A stretch of 64,000 nucleotides of DNA from an uncultured Pelagibacteraceae bacterium (GCA_902570915.1 CACGAB010000002.1:62001-126000), one strand, 5' to 3'; positions 1 through 11,601 are shown, counted from the stretch's first letter. Made by a program: numbers and translations. The notes: a model not told the origin generated them from the sequence alone.

Positions 1-2
1 AT

Positions 3-206
3 TTCGTAATTGCAACTCTAGCGGCGCCGACTGTAATGAAAGAACCAGAAAAACCAGCTGAGGCTGAAACAGCAGAAGGCGAACCAGGGGCAGAGGGATC
101 AGAGACTGCAGCAGCTGATGGTGAAAAGACACCAGCCGAAGGTGAAAAAAAAGATGCTGATGATAAAAAAACTGCCGAAAAAAAACCTTCAGAAGAAAAA
201 AAATAA
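3..206 (+). CDS. rplY: 50S ribosomal protein L25/general stress protein Ctc, C-terminal part (truncated by window edge)
   Basis: Open frame 3 from the window start: FVIATLAAPTVMKEPEKPAEAETAEGEPGAEG...EEKK*, an acidic Ala/Glu-rich tail as in alphaproteobacterial L25; lies directly upstream of pth, a common arrangement. Confidence 0.7.
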   Translation, partial: FVIATLAAPTVMKEPEKPAEAETAEGEPGAEGSETAAADGEKTPAEGEKKDADDKKTAEKKPSEEKK

Positions 207-240
207 TATCATTAAATTGGATAAAATTTCTCAATAATTT

Positions 241-801
241 ATGCTTTTGTTTGTAGGTCTAGGTAACCCAACTCCAGATAGCGAAAATAATCGACATAAT
301 GTGGGTTTTAAAATCATAGACAACATTAATAAGAAATATAGTCTTTCTAAGCAAAAGCCAAAATTTAAAGGTCTTCTTACAACTGGAAATATTAACAATA
401 AGAAAATTTATGCAATTAAGCCCCTAACATTTATGAACAATTCAGGCATTTGCATAAGAGAATTAATTGAATATTTTAAAATTGATGCCGAAGATGTAAT
501 AGTTTTTCATGATGATCTTGATGTTGAATTAGGAAAAATTAAAGTAAAATTCGGTGGATCAAGTGCAGGTCACAATGGGATTGCCTCAATAGATAAATTC
601 ATCGGTAAAGATTACTCAAGGGTTAGGGTGGGTATAGGAAAACCTAAGAATGGGATTGAAGTTTCAGATTACGTTTTACAAAATTTTGATGAAGATGAAA
701 CAGTTGGCATTAAAAAAATTTCAAATAGTATCACTGAATCAATTTCTATTTTGGTAGAAAAAAAATTAGATTTATTCTCAAGTACAGTTAATAATAAATA
801 A
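241..801 (+). CDS. pth: Peptidyl-tRNA hydrolase
   Basis: ORF 186 aa; FVGLGNPTPDSENNRHNVGF, KPLTFMNNSG, FHDDLDVELGKIKVKFGGSSAGHNG motifs. Confidence 0.97.
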   Translation: MLLFVGLGNPTPDSENNRHNVGFKIIDNINKKYSLSKQKPKFKGLLTTGNINNKKIYAIKPLTFMNNSGICIRELIEYFKIDAEDVIVFHDDLDVELGKIKVKFGGSSAGHNGIASIDKFIGKDYSRVRVGIGKPKNGIEVSDYVLQNFDEDETVGIKKISNSITESISILVEKKLDLFSSTVNNK

Positions 802-1874
802 TGAGCTTGAAATGTGGGATTGTTGGTTTGCCAAATGTTGGTAAATCTACACTGTTTAATGCTTTAACAAATTCAAATAAAGCACAAGCTGCAAATTTTC
901 CATTTTGTACAATAGATCCTAATGTAGGTATTGTTGCTGTCCCTGATGATAGGCTAGATAAATTAGCAAAAATATCCAAATCTAAAAAAGTCATTAATAC
1001 AACAATCTCATTTGTTGATATTGCAGGATTGGTTAAGGGTGCTTCAAAGGGTGAAGGTCTTGGGAATAAATTTCTTTCTCACATAAGAGAAGTTGATGCA
1101 ATAATTCATATGATAAGATGTTTTGACTCTAGTGATATACAAAATGTTAATACAACTGTTGACCCAGTGAGAGATTTAGAAATTATTGAAACAGAAATGA
1201 TGCTCGCCGATCTTGAGTCGATACAAAAACGACTTGAAAAAAATAATAAAAAAAATGTCGATGAGTCAATAATTAAAATTCTTGAGAACACTCTGGAATG
1301 TATCAATAATAATAAGGATATTTCTTTATTAAAAAACCAATTTAATAAAAAACTATTAAATCAAAGTGGGTTATTGTCTCTTAAACCTAAAATATTTGTG
1401 TGTAATGTTGATGAAAAAAGTGTTCAGTTTGGTAATAATCACTCAAAATCTTTTATAGATAAATTTGGCCAACAAAACACATTAGTTATATCTGCAGATA
1501 TAGAAAATCAAATTAACGAATTAGATGTTGATGAAAGAAAAAACTATATGGAAATGATTGGCTTAAAGAGCAAAGGGTTAAGCCTATTAATACAAAAAGC
1601 TTATAATATTCTAGGATTAGAAACTTACTTCACGTCCGGTCCAGAAGAAACTAGAGCATGGACTATTCAAATAAATAGTACCGCACCTGAGGCAGCGGGT
1701 GAAATTCATTCAGATTTTGAAAAAGGATTCATTAGAGCTGAAACAGTCTCGTATGATGATTTTGTCACTAATAAGGGTTGGGTGAATTCAAAAACTAATG
1801 GTAAAATGAGATTAGAAGGTAAAGATTATATTGTTCAAGATGGGGATATTCTAAACTTTCGTTTCAATACGTGA
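801..1874 (+). CDS. ychF: Redox-regulated ATPase/GTPase YchF
   Basis: ORF 357 aa; CGIVGLPNVGKSTLFNALT, NFPFCTIDPNVG, VDIAGLVKGASKGEGLGNKFL, C-terminal TGS domain. Confidence 0.97.
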   Translation: MSLKCGIVGLPNVGKSTLFNALTNSNKAQAANFPFCTIDPNVGIVAVPDDRLDKLAKISKSKKVINTTISFVDIAGLVKGASKGEGLGNKFLSHIREVDAIIHMIRCFDSSDIQNVNTTVDPVRDLEIIETEMMLADLESIQKRLEKNNKKNVDESIIKILENTLECINNNKDISLLKNQFNKKLLNQSGLLSLKPKIFVCNVDEKSVQFGNNHSKSFIDKFGQQNTLVISADIENQINELDVDERKNYMEMIGLKSKGLSLLIQKAYNILGLETYFTSGPEETRAWTIQINSTAPEAAGEIHSDFEKGFIRAETVSYDDFVTNKGWVNSKTNGKMRLEGKDYIVQDGDILNFRFNT

Positions 1875-2630
1875 CCAAATTCTTTTCATACTAAAATAGA
1901 CTAAAATTGTAAGAATAATTAAGTATACGATTGCTTTAAATCCCATTTTGTGTCTAGATTCTAAATGAGGTTCAGCTGCCCACATCAGAAAAGTAGTGAC
2001 ATCTTTTGACATCTGTTCAACAGTGGCCTTTGTACCATCTGAATACTCGATTAACCCATCAGATAATTGGTTGGCCATTTTTATTTTATTACCGTACATA
2101 TATTTATTGTAGTAAACTCCATCATCTAAAGTAACTCCTGCTGGTGGATCCTCGTACCCTTGCAATAATGAGTAAATATAATCTACTCCACCTCCCCTTG
2201 CTTTAACCAATACAGACATATCAGGTGGATAAGCCCCTCCATTAGCGGCTTGGGCTGCTTTTACATTTTCGTAAGGCATAACGAATTTATCTGATAATTT
2301 TCCAGGTCTTGTGAACATCTCTCCATCAGAGTTAGGACCATCCGTTACCTCAAAAGACGCAGCGATTGCTTTGGCCTCAGCTTCAGTAAATTCAGGACCT
2401 CCTTCTTGAGCTAAATTTCTATAACTCAAGTATTTCATAGAATGACAAGAGGAACATACTTCAGTATAAACATGGTAACCTCTCTGTAAAGCTGAGCGGT
2501 CAAACTTACCAAATAAACCTTTGAAACTCCAATCAGTGGTCAAGTATTCGACCTTTTCTGCTGCATACACTTGGGGCAAAAAAGGGATTAAAAAAAGGAT
2601 GTAAAAAAATAATTTTAAGAATTTTTTCAC
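1851..2630 (-). CDS. petC: Ubiquinol-cytochrome c reductase cytochrome c1
   Basis: ORF 259 aa; [15 protein letters not shown] haem motif, C-terminal TM helix. Confidence 0.95.
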   Translation of the reverse strand: MKKFLKLFFYILFLIPFLPQVYAAEKVEYLTTDWSFKGLFGKFDRSALQRGYHVYTEVCSSCHSMKYLSYRNLAQEGGPEFTEAEAKAIAASFEVTDGPNSDGEMFTRPGKLSDKFVMPYENVKAAQAANGGAYPPDMSVLVKARGGGVDYIYSLLQGYEDPPAGVTLDDGVYYNKYMYGNKIKMANQLSDGLIEYSDGTKATVEQMSKDVTTFLMWAAEPHLESRHKMGFKAIVYLIILTILVYFSMKRIWSRIETKV

Positions 2631-3895
2631 TTTAACTTTTCTAACCTACTATCATCTCTAACGGCTGCTAAATTTGAAGAACCACCTAAAACTGGTTCTG
2701 TAATGCTTAATGGAATTGGCAATGTTCTCTCCTTGAAGCCTAAAATGGGTAAAATGACTAAAAAATGTAAAAAATAGTACGCAGTCGCTACTCTAGCAAT
2801 AAGCAAATATAAACCTTCAGCGGGCATTGCTCCTACGTATCCTAGAATTAAAACATCAGCTACAAGGATCCAATAAAATTGTCTGTATATAGGTCTAAAT
2901 ACTGCTGATCTTATTTTTGAAGTATCCAACCAAGGTAAGGCTGCTAAAATAAAAATAGCTGATAGCATTGCTATTACACCCAATAATTTATCAGGTACTG
3001 ATCTTAAAATTGCGTAAAATGGTAGTAGGTACCATTCGGGAACAATGTGAGCTGGTGTAACAAGCGGATTTGCTTCAATATAGTTATCAGCATGACCTAA
3101 AATATTTGGTGTATAAAAAACAAAAAAAGCAAAAACAATCATGAACATTAATAAAGCAAAAGCATCTTTTATTACTATGTAAGGATGAAAAGGGACAGTA
3201 TCCTTAGAAGGTTTTTTAACGTCTATACCAATGGGATTATTATTACCTGGAACATGTAATGCCCATATATGAAGCACAACTAAACCTAAAATTAAAAAAG
3301 GAATTAAATAATGAAGAGTAAAAAATCTTGTTAATGTTGGGTTATCAACAGAATACCCTCCCCATAACCATGTTACAATACCTTCGCCAACTAATGGAAT
3401 CGCGCTAAATAAATTTGTAATAACAGTTGCTCCCCAAAAACTCATTTGTCCCCAAGGAAGTACATAACCCATAAAAGCTGCTGCCATCATTAATAAATAA
3501 ATAATAATACCTATAATCCAGATTATTTCTCTAGGAGCTTTGTAAGATCCGTAAAACAAGGATCTAAATATATGTATGTAGACAGCTAGGAAAAACATTG
3601 ATGCTCCATTTGCATGAATGTATCTTATTAACCATCCATAATTCACATCACGCATTATATGTTCCACACTATCAAATGCCATATCAGCATGAGCAATATA
3701 GTGCATGGCAAGAACTAAACCTGTAACTATTTGTGTAACTAAACAGAATGTTAAAATACCACCAAATGTCCACCAATAATTCAAATTCTTGGGTGTTGGA
3801 TAATCAGTTAAGTGGTTTGCTAAAGTTAATAATGGTAATCTATCATTGAACCATTTTCCAAAATTTGACTTAGGTGTATATTCGTGATCACTCAT
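2627..3895 (-). CDS. petB: Ubiquinol-cytochrome c reductase cytochrome b
   Basis: ORF 422 aa; [47 protein letters not shown] motifs. Confidence 0.97.
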   Translation of the reverse strand: MSDHEYTPKSNFGKWFNDRLPLLTLANHLTDYPTPKNLNYWWTFGGILTFCLVTQIVTGLVLAMHYIAHADMAFDSVEHIMRDVNYGWLIRYIHANGASMFFLAVYIHIFRSLFYGSYKAPREIIWIIGIIIYLLMMAAAFMGYVLPWGQMSFWGATVITNLFSAIPLVGEGIVTWLWGGYSVDNPTLTRFFTLHYLIPFLILGLVVLHIWALHVPGNNNPIGIDVKKPSKDTVPFHPYIVIKDAFALLMFMIVFAFFVFYTPNILGHADNYIEANPLVTPAHIVPEWYLLPFYAILRSVPDKLLGVIAMLSAIFILAALPWLDTSKIRSAVFRPIYRQFYWILVADVLILGYVGAMPAEGLYLLIARVATAYYFLHFLVILPILGFKERTLPIPLSITEPVLGGSSNLAAVRDDSRLEKLK

Positions 3896-3900
3896 AGTTT

Positions 3901-4410
3901 TTATCCGATCTTAATGGTATTAGCATTAACAAATTCATATTTAGGAATTTCCATGTTTGTGGGTGCTGGTCCTTTTCTAATTCTTCCAGAAATATCATAA
4001 TGAGATCCATGGCACGGGCAGAACCAACCGTTATAATCACCTTTTTGGTCTAAGGGTACACAACCTAAATGAGTGCATACTCCAAGCATCACAAGCCACT
4101 CTGGATTTTTAGCTCTATCTTCATCTTTTTCAGGGTGTTTTAAATCCTCTAGCTTAACTGCTTTTGCCTCATTAATTTCATCTTGAGTTCTTCTTCTTAT
4201 AAAAACAGGCTTACCTCTCCACAAAACTGTTATAGTTTTTCCTGGGTTCACTGAGCTCACATCTACTTCAGTGCTGGCTAAAGCCTTAACTGAAGCATCT
4301 GGATTCATTTGATCTATCATCGGCCAAACTGTAGCCCCCACTCCTACAGCACCAACTGCAGCTGTAGCTGTGAATAAAAAATCTCTTCTCTCAGTTTTTT
4401 TTTCAGACAT
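3901..4410 (-). CDS. petA: Ubiquinol-cytochrome c reductase Rieske iron-sulfur subunit
   Basis: ORF 169 aa; Tat-like RRDFL signal, CTHLGC and CPCHGSHYD 2Fe-2S ligands. Confidence 0.97.
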   Translation of the reverse strand: MSEKKTERRDFLFTATAAVGAVGVGATVWPMIDQMNPDASVKALASTEVDVSSVNPGKTITVLWRGKPVFIRRRTQDEINEAKAVKLEDLKHPEKDEDRAKNPEWLVMLGVCTHLGCVPLDQKGDYNGWFCPCHGSHYDISGRIRKGPAPTNMEIPKYEFVNANTIKIG

Positions 4411-4501
4411 CTTTAAAATAATTAAATATACTCTAAATAGATTTTTTCTACTTATATATATGTTTCATATAATATAAAATATTCAATTTACTACTGAAAG
4501 A

Positions 4502-4978
4502 ATGACACATAATAGTTTAATATTTACAGGGCCTAAAATTGCTTTATTTGAACCTGATATACCCCAAAATACAGCAGCTATAATAAGAACTTGTGCTTGT
4601 CTTGGGGCAGAATTAGAAATTATAGAGCCATGTGGCTTCTTGTTAAATGATAAGAGATTTAAAAGGGTTGTAATGGATTATATGGACAATAAAGGGATTA
4701 AGTTTTATCAAAACTTCGATAGATTTTATAAGGATAAAAAGAATCATAGAATTGTATTGATGACAACTAAGGCTTCTATTTCATATACTAAATTTAAGTT
4801 TGAAAAGAATGATACTATTTTATTCGGGAGGGAAAGTGCTGGAGTACCTGAAAAAGTACATGGATTAATTAAAAACAAATTAAAGATACCTATGAAAGGT
4901 AATAAGAGATCACTTAATGTCTCTTCATCTGTTGCTATTATTTTAGCCGAGAGCCTAAGACAAACAAATTTAATTTGA
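4502..4978 (+). CDS. trmL: tRNA (cytidine(34)-2'-O)-methyltransferase, SPOUT family
   Basis: ORF 158 aa; ALFEPDIPQNTAAIIRTCACLGAELEIIEPCGF, LFGRESAGVPE, IPMKGNKRSLNVSSSVAI. Confidence 0.93.
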   Translation: MTHNSLIFTGPKIALFEPDIPQNTAAIIRTCACLGAELEIIEPCGFLLNDKRFKRVVMDYMDNKGIKFYQNFDRFYKDKKNHRIVLMTTKASISYTKFKFEKNDTILFGRESAGVPEKVHGLIKNKLKIPMKGNKRSLNVSSSVAIILAESLRQTNLI

Positions 4979-4979
4979 T

Positions 4980-5807
4980 ATGGATTTTGAAATTAGAAAA
5001 GATTTAACAAGTAGCTGGTTTAAAACTTTACAGGACTCAATATGTCATAGCATAAGTGAGTTAGAAAAAAATAAAATTAAATTTGAGTCCACAATATGGA
5101 AAAGAAATCAAAATAAAGATGAAGGTGGTGGTGAATATAGAATACTTAAAGATGGTAAAATATTTGATAAAGTAGGTGTGAATTTTTCAAAAGTTTATGG
5201 AAAATTTCCAAAACATTTCCAAAAACAAATTCCAGGTGCTGAGAAAAAACCAAATTTTTGGGCATCAGGTATTTCTGTAGTTATGCACATGAAAAACCCC
5301 CTAATTCCAGCGATGCATTTTAACACTAGATATATTTGCACATCTCATGATTGGTTTGGTGGAGGTATGGATGTCACTCCATCCAAAAAAGATGAAAATG
5401 AGAAAAAGGAATTCCACAAAATATTAAAAAAGATGTGTAATCGTCATAACAAAAAATATTATGCAAAATATAAAAAATGGTGTGACGAATACTTTTATTT
5501 ACCCCACCGAAAAGAGGCAAGAGGTATTGGGGGAATTTTTTTTGACTACAAAAAAAATGATTTTGAAAAAGATTTTAAATTTGTCAGGGAGGTTGGTACC
5601 ACATTTGAATTAATATTTAAAAAAATTATCAAAAAAAAGTTAAAAAAAAAATGGACTTTAAGAGATAAGGAAATGCAGTATATAAAAAGAGGTAGGTATA
5701 CAGAATTTAATTTGCTTTATGATAGAGGAACAAAATTTGGATTACAAACTGGTGGAAATGTTGAGGGTATTTTAATGTCGTTACCGCCTATTGCAAAATG
5801 GAAATAA
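4980..5807 (+). CDS. hemF: Oxygen-dependent coproporphyrinogen III oxidase
   Basis: ORF 275 aa; [53 protein letters not shown]. Confidence 0.96.
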   Translation: MDFEIRKDLTSSWFKTLQDSICHSISELEKNKIKFESTIWKRNQNKDEGGGEYRILKDGKIFDKVGVNFSKVYGKFPKHFQKQIPGAEKKPNFWASGISVVMHMKNPLIPAMHFNTRYICTSHDWFGGGMDVTPSKKDENEKKEFHKILKKMCNRHNKKYYAKYKKWCDEYFYLPHRKEARGIGGIFFDYKKNDFEKDFKFVREVGTTFELIFKKIIKKKLKKKWTLRDKEMQYIKRGRYTEFNLLYDRGTKFGLQTGGNVEGILMSLPPIAKWK

Positions 5808-5808
5808 A

Positions 5809-6285
5809 ATGAATAAAGAACCAATTACTTTAAATGGTTTAAATAAACTCAAAGAGGAATTAGTTTTTTTAAAAGAAAAAAAACGTCCAAAAATTGTTGC
5901 TGCAATTGCTGAAGCACGCTCACATGGAGACCTAAAAGAAAATGCTGAGTATCATGCTGCTAAAGAGGAACAATCTCATAACGAGGGAAGAATTACTGAA
6001 ATTAATGACATAATCGCGAGAGCAAACATTATTGATGTTACAAAATTGAATAATGATGGCAAAGTTATTTTTGGATCAACAGTTTTTTTAGAAAATTTAG
6101 ATACAGGTGAAAAAATAAATTACAAGATTGTTGGAAAGGATGAAGCAGATCTCAAAAGTAAATTGATTTACTATCAATCACCAATAGGAAGAGGTCTTAT
6201 CGGAAAAAATAAAAATGATCTAGTCGAAATTAGTACTCCTGCTGGAAAAAAAAACTTTGAAATTAAAGATGTTAAATATATTTAA
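5809..6285 (+). CDS. greA: Transcription elongation factor GreA
   Basis: [18 protein letters not shown]...[23 protein letters not shown] at 5809 preferred over the 5791 ORF start. Confidence 0.95.
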   Translation: MNKEPITLNGLNKLKEELVFLKEKKRPKIVAAIAEARSHGDLKENAEYHAAKEEQSHNEGRITEINDIIARANIIDVTKLNNDGKVIFGSTVFLENLDTGEKINYKIVGKDEADLKSKLIYYQSPIGRGLIGKNKNDLVEISTPAGKKNFEIKDVKYI

Positions 6286-7556
6286 TTATTAATTATGTTT
6301 TCAATCTGTTGTTCTGATATTTGAAAATTATTTTCGATCCATTTACTCTCAATAAGTTTTAGTTTTTCTCCTAAAATTTTTCCCTCTGGAATATCATATT
6401 TTGACATTAGAAAATCTGCTTTAAATGGCATTGTCGGTACCGATTTTATTTCAAATTTTCTAATTAATGCCAATATATTATTATCTAATTTGTTAGTTTT
6501 TAATATCCTATAATTTAGAATATCCAAGACTGTCTCTTTGCCTGAATGATAAAAGATCAAATTTAAATTTTTTTCAGTAAAAGTTTTTAAAGTTATTTTT
6601 TTTTTATAAAAATCACTTATATTTCTGATCCTTTTTTGGTCCTTTTTAGATAAATTAAATTTATAAATAAAATACTCCACATTATCAGTTTCATCGATAA
6701 TTAATAATGAAATGATAAAGATAAAATCAACTTTGGAGAGCGTATCTTTTAGATTAGTATTTAGCTTAGAAAAAATGTTAAATTGTTTTAGTTGAGGAAA
6801 AACTGAGACTAAAATTTCTAAAATTATTTTATCTTTTGACAAAATTTCTAACACATTTGGTTTTAAAATCTTTCTTAATTCATCTATCAGTCTTTCTTTA
6901 GAAAGACTTGCAATGCCCATAAGATTCATTTTTAAAACTTTAACAATTTTAGGATCATGTGGTTGTTTAGAATAATTTAAAAAAAATCGTAAATATCTTA
7001 ATATTCTTAAGTAATCCTCTTTTATTCTTTTTTCTGGGTTACCAATAAAATTAATTTTACCCTTTTTAATATCGTCATATCCGTTGTATGGATCAAATAA
7101 GTTGCCTTCTTTATCTGAATAAATAGAATTGATCGTGAAATCTCTTCGTGAAGCGTCGGTTTTCCAATCTTTAGAAAATTTGACTTTGGCATGACGACCA
7201 TCGGTTAAAATATCTTCTCTTAAACTCGTAATTTCAAATTTACTATCCCCTATTATTGCTGTAATTGTGCCATGATCTATTCCACTCTCATAGAATTCAA
7301 CGTTGCTTTTTTTGAGTGCAGAACAAACCTCTGTTGGATCTATATTTGTTGCTAAATCGATATCATCAAAATTTTCATTATTTATAACTTTTCTTATGCA
7401 ACCACCAACATATCTAAGTTCACTTGTAGATGAATAAGAATTGATAATATTAAATATTTTAGACACAGGGGTTTTTTTAGATATGTCCTTTATTTTCTTG
7501 CTTACCAGGTCTAGATTATTTCGTCTGAAAAAAAAATTGTTTATTAAACTTTTCAT
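6282..7556 (-). CDS. cca: tRNA nucleotidyltransferase / poly(A) polymerase family
   Basis: ORF 424 aa; [49 protein letters not shown] motifs. Confidence 0.9.
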   Translation of the reverse strand: MKSLINNFFFRRNNLDLVSKKIKDISKKTPVSKIFNIINSYSSTSELRYVGGCIRKVINNENFDDIDLATNIDPTEVCSALKKSNVEFYESGIDHGTITAIIGDSKFEITSLREDILTDGRHAKVKFSKDWKTDASRRDFTINSIYSDKEGNLFDPYNGYDDIKKGKINFIGNPEKRIKEDYLRILRYLRFFLNYSKQPHDPKIVKVLKMNLMGIASLSKERLIDELRKILKPNVLEILSKDKIILEILVSVFPQLKQFNIFSKLNTNLKDTLSKVDFIFIISLLIIDETDNVEYFIYKFNLSKKDQKRIRNISDFYKKKITLKTFTEKNLNLIFYHSGKETVLDILNYRILKTNKLDNNILALIRKFEIKSVPTMPFKADFLMSKYDIPEGKILGEKLKLIESKWIENNFQISEQQIENIINN

Positions 7557-7559
7557 ATT

Positions 7560-7633
7560 TGGCTGGGGCGCTAGGATTCGAACCTAGGATGCAGGTACCA
7601 AAAACCCGTGCCTTACCGCTTGGCTACGCCCCA
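7560..7633 (-). tRNA. tRNA-Gln (anticodon UUG), 3' CCA encoded
   Basis: Reverse complement TGGGGCGTAGCCAAGCGGTAAGGCACGGGTTTTTGGTACCTGCATCCTAGGTTCGAATCCTAGCGCCCCAGCCA folds as a cloverleaf: acceptor TGGGGCG/CGCCCCA, anticodon loop TTTTGGT, T arm CTAGGTTCGAATCCTAG. Confidence 0.96.
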
Positions 7634-7666
7634 ATATAAAATTGATATAACACAAAAAAATAAAAT

Positions 7667-8509
7667 TTATATAGTTTTTGAGCTTATACACCAATATTTT
7701 TTATATTCTTTATTAAATTGTCTAAGTGCTTTGTCGCATTTTTTTTTAGAATTATAATAGGCAATAAAAGCTGATCCAGAGCCAGTCATTCTTACAAAAT
7801 CAGGATTATATAAATTAGTTAGGTAAATTTTAATTTTTTTCAAAATTGGGTATTTAACCAAGACAATTTTTTCTAGAGAATTACTCATTTTTTTTAAAAA
7901 ATTAAGATTAAACATTTTTTTGCTCGGAGTATTAAATTTGGCAGTCTCATAATTTCTTACATCTGCGTAAATAGCTTTTGTCGAGCAGCCAAAATTAGGT
8001 TTAACAACTAATGTATATAATTTTTTACAATTTTTGAATTTTTTAGTCTGGTTTTTAGAAGTTAAAACTTGATAATCATTAGATAATCCTAAAATAACAT
8101 CTGATCCTAAATATTTAGCTATTGAACGAATTTTTTCTTTGTCTAGAGAGAATATTTTTTCCTTGATAAAATAATTAAGAATACTAGCGGCATTCATTGA
8201 ACCCCCTCCTAACCCAGACTGTTGCGGTACATGTTTGACTATCTGGATATGAAATTTTTCTTGAAGTAATTTTTTCTTATCAAGTATTCTTAATAATTTA
8301 GTGACACTATTGTTTGAGTTAATATTTTTTGAAAATTTTCCTCTAAATTTTACAATATGATTTTTTTTATTAATTTTTTTTATCAGTATCAGATCATAGA
8401 TATTTATGAAAGCAACCAGGCTTTCTATTTTATGGAGCTTTGAAGATTTACCTAAAACATTTAGTGCTAAATTAATTTTAGCATATGACTTAATCTTCTT
8501 AAATCGCAT
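7667..8509 (-). CDS. ispE: 4-diphosphocytidyl-2-C-methyl-D-erythritol kinase
   Basis: ORF 280 aa; SYAKINLALNVLGK, VPQQSGLGGGSMNAASIL, RMTGSGSAFIAYY GHMP kinase motifs. Confidence 0.94.
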   Translation of the reverse strand: MRFKKIKSYAKINLALNVLGKSSKLHKIESLVAFINIYDLILIKKINKKNHIVKFRGKFSKNINSNNSVTKLLRILDKKKLLQEKFHIQIVKHVPQQSGLGGGSMNAASILNYFIKEKIFSLDKEKIRSIAKYLGSDVILGLSNDYQVLTSKNQTKKFKNCKKLYTLVVKPNFGCSTKAIYADVRNYETAKFNTPSKKMFNLNFLKKMSNSLEKIVLVKYPILKKIKIYLTNLYNPDFVRMTGSGSAFIAYYNSKKKCDKALRQFNKEYKKYWCISSKTI

Positions 8510-8512
8510 TAA

Positions 8513-10192
8513 TTAAGATTTATTTATGCCTATTATTAATTTAAGATTAATCTTATCTTTCATTTCTTTCTCTGCTTTTTTCATTTTAAGCACATTTTTC
8601 CAAAAATATCTTGCTTGTATTTTTTGGTCTAATTTCCATAAGATATCACCATAGTGATCATTTACTATTGGATCTTCAGGCATCAACTCTACTGCTCTTT
8701 GCAAAAATTTTTCAGCTTTAGAATAATCCTCTATTAAATAATAAGCCCAACCAATTGAATCAATTATATATGGATCATTGCTCTCTAGCTCATAAGCTAT
8801 TTTAAGCATATCTAACGCTTCATCTATTTTATAATCTCTTTCAAGCCATGAATATGCTAAATAATTTAAAACATAGGCATCATTTGGTTCTATATTTAAA
8901 GACATTAGCAAATCTTTATCTGAATTTTCATATTCACCGATTCTCTCATAGCTTCCGCCCCTTCTGTAGAGTACATCTGCCTTAATTATGTTATTATCGT
9001 CTAGATCCTCAATTATTTTTGAATAATACTTTATTGCATTCTCATAATCTTTAGAATTTTTATAAAAGTTAGCTATATCAAAAATCATCTTATGATTATG
9101 TTCTTTAATTTTATTGAATTCAGATGTTATAAAAGCAATTGATCTTCTTTTGTTATTATCTTCCTCGGCTATAATTTGTGCCTCTTTTTTAATACGAAAC
9201 CAATAATAAATTTTGTCCTCTGTATCAAATTTTTTTAAAATTTTTTTGGCTTTTATGAAGTCTTCATTAAAATAATAATTCTCAGCTACTAAAGATAAAT
9301 TGTATACAAACTTTGGATTTAAATAATTTGAGAGATATAAGTAAAAATTAGATTTTTCAAAATCATCTTGGGATGAATAAAGATTAGAGACCAAAAATAA
9401 AAATTCACTAATCACATGATTGTGATTTTTACATGAAAATATGTTCACAAATTTTTCATATTTTCTATCCTCCACCCAGTTTTTAGATTGGGATATTAAT
9501 AATTTAGAATTAATATAATCATATTCTGATAGAACATTGCGAATATTAGAAAATCTCCCTTTTTCAATTAAATAACTGACATAAAAAAACACGTATCTTG
9601 AGTAATCAGAATCACTTTCATTAATCACTTTCAAGAAATAATTTTCAGTATTTCTATCATCTAGATAACATTTTTGAAAAGCGTCTGAAATTTTTGATAA
9701 ATTTCCGTAACTTGTTCTGTTTTCAAAATAATTTTTTTCTTTAAAAACATAAATGTATTCTTTTAAAATATTAAGAATTGCTAACTTTAATTTTTCTTCG
9801 CTAAAAAAATCTGCCACTCTATTAACTTGATCGTAAGCATCATCAAAATTACCACGTTTTAAACTGTCGATAATTAATAATAAATATGCATCAAAAAATT
9901 TTGTATTTTCATTTTCTTTATTTAACCTAATAAAATTGATCGCTTGAGAAATTTTATTTTCTAATACTAAACTTGTTACATATCTTTTTAGATATGGATC
10001 ATGCTGATTAATCAATATTTTTGATGAATTATAAAAATTTAATGCATCAGAATTTTTTTTATTTTCGAAAGCAACTATCCCAGAAAAATAATTCGATAAA
10101 TTTTTTTGATTGAAATTATTGCTTTTAGAATAAAGATGAGTCTGATAGGATAGTATGAATATTATTACCGTTAAAACTTTTTTTAAACACAT
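8513..10192 (-). CDS. Tetratricopeptide repeat protein
   Basis: ORF 559 aa with signal peptide and C-terminal TPR units (ADVLYRRGGSYERIGEYENSDKDLLMSLNIEPNDAYVLNYLAYS, DPYIIDSIGWAYYLIEDYSKAEKFLQRAVELMPEDP). Confidence 0.85.
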   Translation of the reverse strand: MCLKKVLTVIIFILSYQTHLYSKSNNFNQKNLSNYFSGIVAFENKKNSDALNFYNSSKILINQHDPYLKRYVTSLVLENKISQAINFIRLNKENENTKFFDAYLLLIIDSLKRGNFDDAYDQVNRVADFFSEEKLKLAILNILKEYIYVFKEKNYFENRTSYGNLSKISDAFQKCYLDDRNTENYFLKVINESDSDYSRYVFFYVSYLIEKGRFSNIRNVLSEYDYINSKLLISQSKNWVEDRKYEKFVNIFSCKNHNHVISEFLFLVSNLYSSQDDFEKSNFYLYLSNYLNPKFVYNLSLVAENYYFNEDFIKAKKILKKFDTEDKIYYWFRIKKEAQIIAEEDNNKRRSIAFITSEFNKIKEHNHKMIFDIANFYKNSKDYENAIKYYSKIIEDLDDNNIIKADVLYRRGGSYERIGEYENSDKDLLMSLNIEPNDAYVLNYLAYSWLERDYKIDEALDMLKIAYELESNDPYIIDSIGWAYYLIEDYSKAEKFLQRAVELMPEDPIVNDHYGDILWKLDQKIQARYFWKNVLKMKKAEKEMKDKINLKLIIGINKS

Positions 10193-10203
10193 AAGTTTAT
10201 TCT

Positions 10204-10923
10204 ATGTCTAAAAAACCCCTAAATCAAAACACTAAATTTACGCAAGATTTCATTAAAACATTTGAGACAGATTTTGTCTTCAATAATGAGCCACAAAATA
10301 GATATAAAGATTTAAAAAGTAATCTGATTAATTCAAACTTGCAAAAAAAACAAAAACTATCTGATCTTAAAAATCTAATAAATACAATTGAGGATTGCAA
10401 TCTAAAGAAATCTTCAAAAAATCTTTTATTTGGTAGTGGAAATATCAACAGTTCTATAATGTTAATTGGCGATGCACCTAGTGAAGAAGAAGATGAGTCT
10501 GGGTTACTTTTTCAAGGTGATGTGGGAAAACTTTTAAAAAAGATGCTCTTAGCTATCAATGTATCAATGGATAATATTTATTTAACTTATTCAATAAACT
10601 ATAAGACAACTGATGAGAGAAAACCTAATACTAGTGATATAAAAAGATATTCTAAATTTTTGAAAGAACATATTTCAATTATTAATCCACAAATGCTAAT
10701 TCTAATGGGTGGAACTGCGATGGAGGCTGTCACTGGGTTAAAGAGTAAAATTTCAGATGAAAGAGGGAAATGGAAGGAAATAATTATAGGAAGTAAAACA
10801 GTCCCCTTAATGATTAGTTACAGTCCATCATATTTAATTAAATTCCCAGATAATAAGAAATATTCTTGGGAAGATTTAAAAATGATTAAGCAAAAAATTC
10901 AAGATCTAAATATAAAGTTTTAA
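10204..10923 (+). CDS. Uracil-DNA glycosylase superfamily (family 4-like), possibly degenerate
   Basis: ORF 239 aa; MLIGDAPSEEEDESGLLFQGDVGKLLKKML, PQMLILMGGTAMEAVTG, SYSPSYLIKFP align by eye with UDG4 motifs but with substitutions (see findings). Confidence 0.75.
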   Translation: MSKKPLNQNTKFTQDFIKTFETDFVFNNEPQNRYKDLKSNLINSNLQKKQKLSDLKNLINTIEDCNLKKSSKNLLFGSGNINSSIMLIGDAPSEEEDESGLLFQGDVGKLLKKMLLAINVSMDNIYLTYSINYKTTDERKPNTSDIKRYSKFLKEHISIINPQMLILMGGTAMEAVTGLKSKISDERGKWKEIIIGSKTVPLMISYSPSYLIKFPDNKKYSWEDLKMIKQKIQDLNIKF

Positions 10924-11492
10924 TGAAATTAATTGCTGGAGTTGACGAGGTTGGACGTGGAAGTTTAGTTGGACCTGTATATGCAGCGGCTGTAATTTTA
11001 AATCACTCGATAAACAAAAAACTATTAAAAGACTCTAAGAAGTTATCAAAAAAAAGGAGAGAAATTTTAGCTCAGTATATTAAAAAAAATTCTACATGGG
11101 CTATAGCAAAAGCATCGATCAGTGAGATTGAAAAAAAAAATATCTTACAGGCTAGCTTGATAGCAATTAAAAGAGCAATCCTTAAATTGAAAAAAAAACC
11201 CTCAATGATTTTAATTGATGGAAATAAATTACCAAAGATAGAAAACTACAAACTTAAATCTGTAATCAAGGGAGATCAAAAAATACCTTCAATTTCTGCT
11301 GCATCAATTATTGCAAAAGTAGCTCGTGATAATTTTATTTCAAAGTTAGGTATTAGATATAAATGTTACTCATGGAGTCAAAATTGTGGGTATGGTACCA
11401 AAAAACATTTAAGAGCCATCAAAAAGTTTGGTATCACAGTTCATCACAGAAAGACTTTTTCACCTTTAAATAAATTAAATAGCTCAAAGTAA
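10923..11492 (+). CDS. rnhB: Ribonuclease HII
   Basis: ORF 189 aa; IAGVDEVGRGSLVGPVYAAAVIL, LKDSKKLSKKRRE, SAASIIAKVARD. Confidence 0.97.
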   Translation: MKLIAGVDEVGRGSLVGPVYAAAVILNHSINKKLLKDSKKLSKKRREILAQYIKKNSTWAIAKASISEIEKKNILQASLIAIKRAILKLKKKPSMILIDGNKLPKIENYKLKSVIKGDQKIPSISAASIIAKVARDNFISKLGIRYKCYSWSQNCGYGTKKHLRAIKKFGITVHHRKTFSPLNKLNSSK

Positions 11493-11601
11493 TAAACACT
11501 AGATATAGATATTTTTAAAATTAAATACACAAATTGAATCTTCATAATTCAATCATAGGTTGACCCAAGAATCTTTTTCGAGTCTAATTTATTTTTATAA
11601 A

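Noticed and set aside
60-206. Low-complexity Glu/Ala/Lys repeat at the window start as a tandem repeat or mobile feature
   Set aside because: Reads in frame as the acidic C-terminal extension of an L25-like protein immediately upstream of pth.
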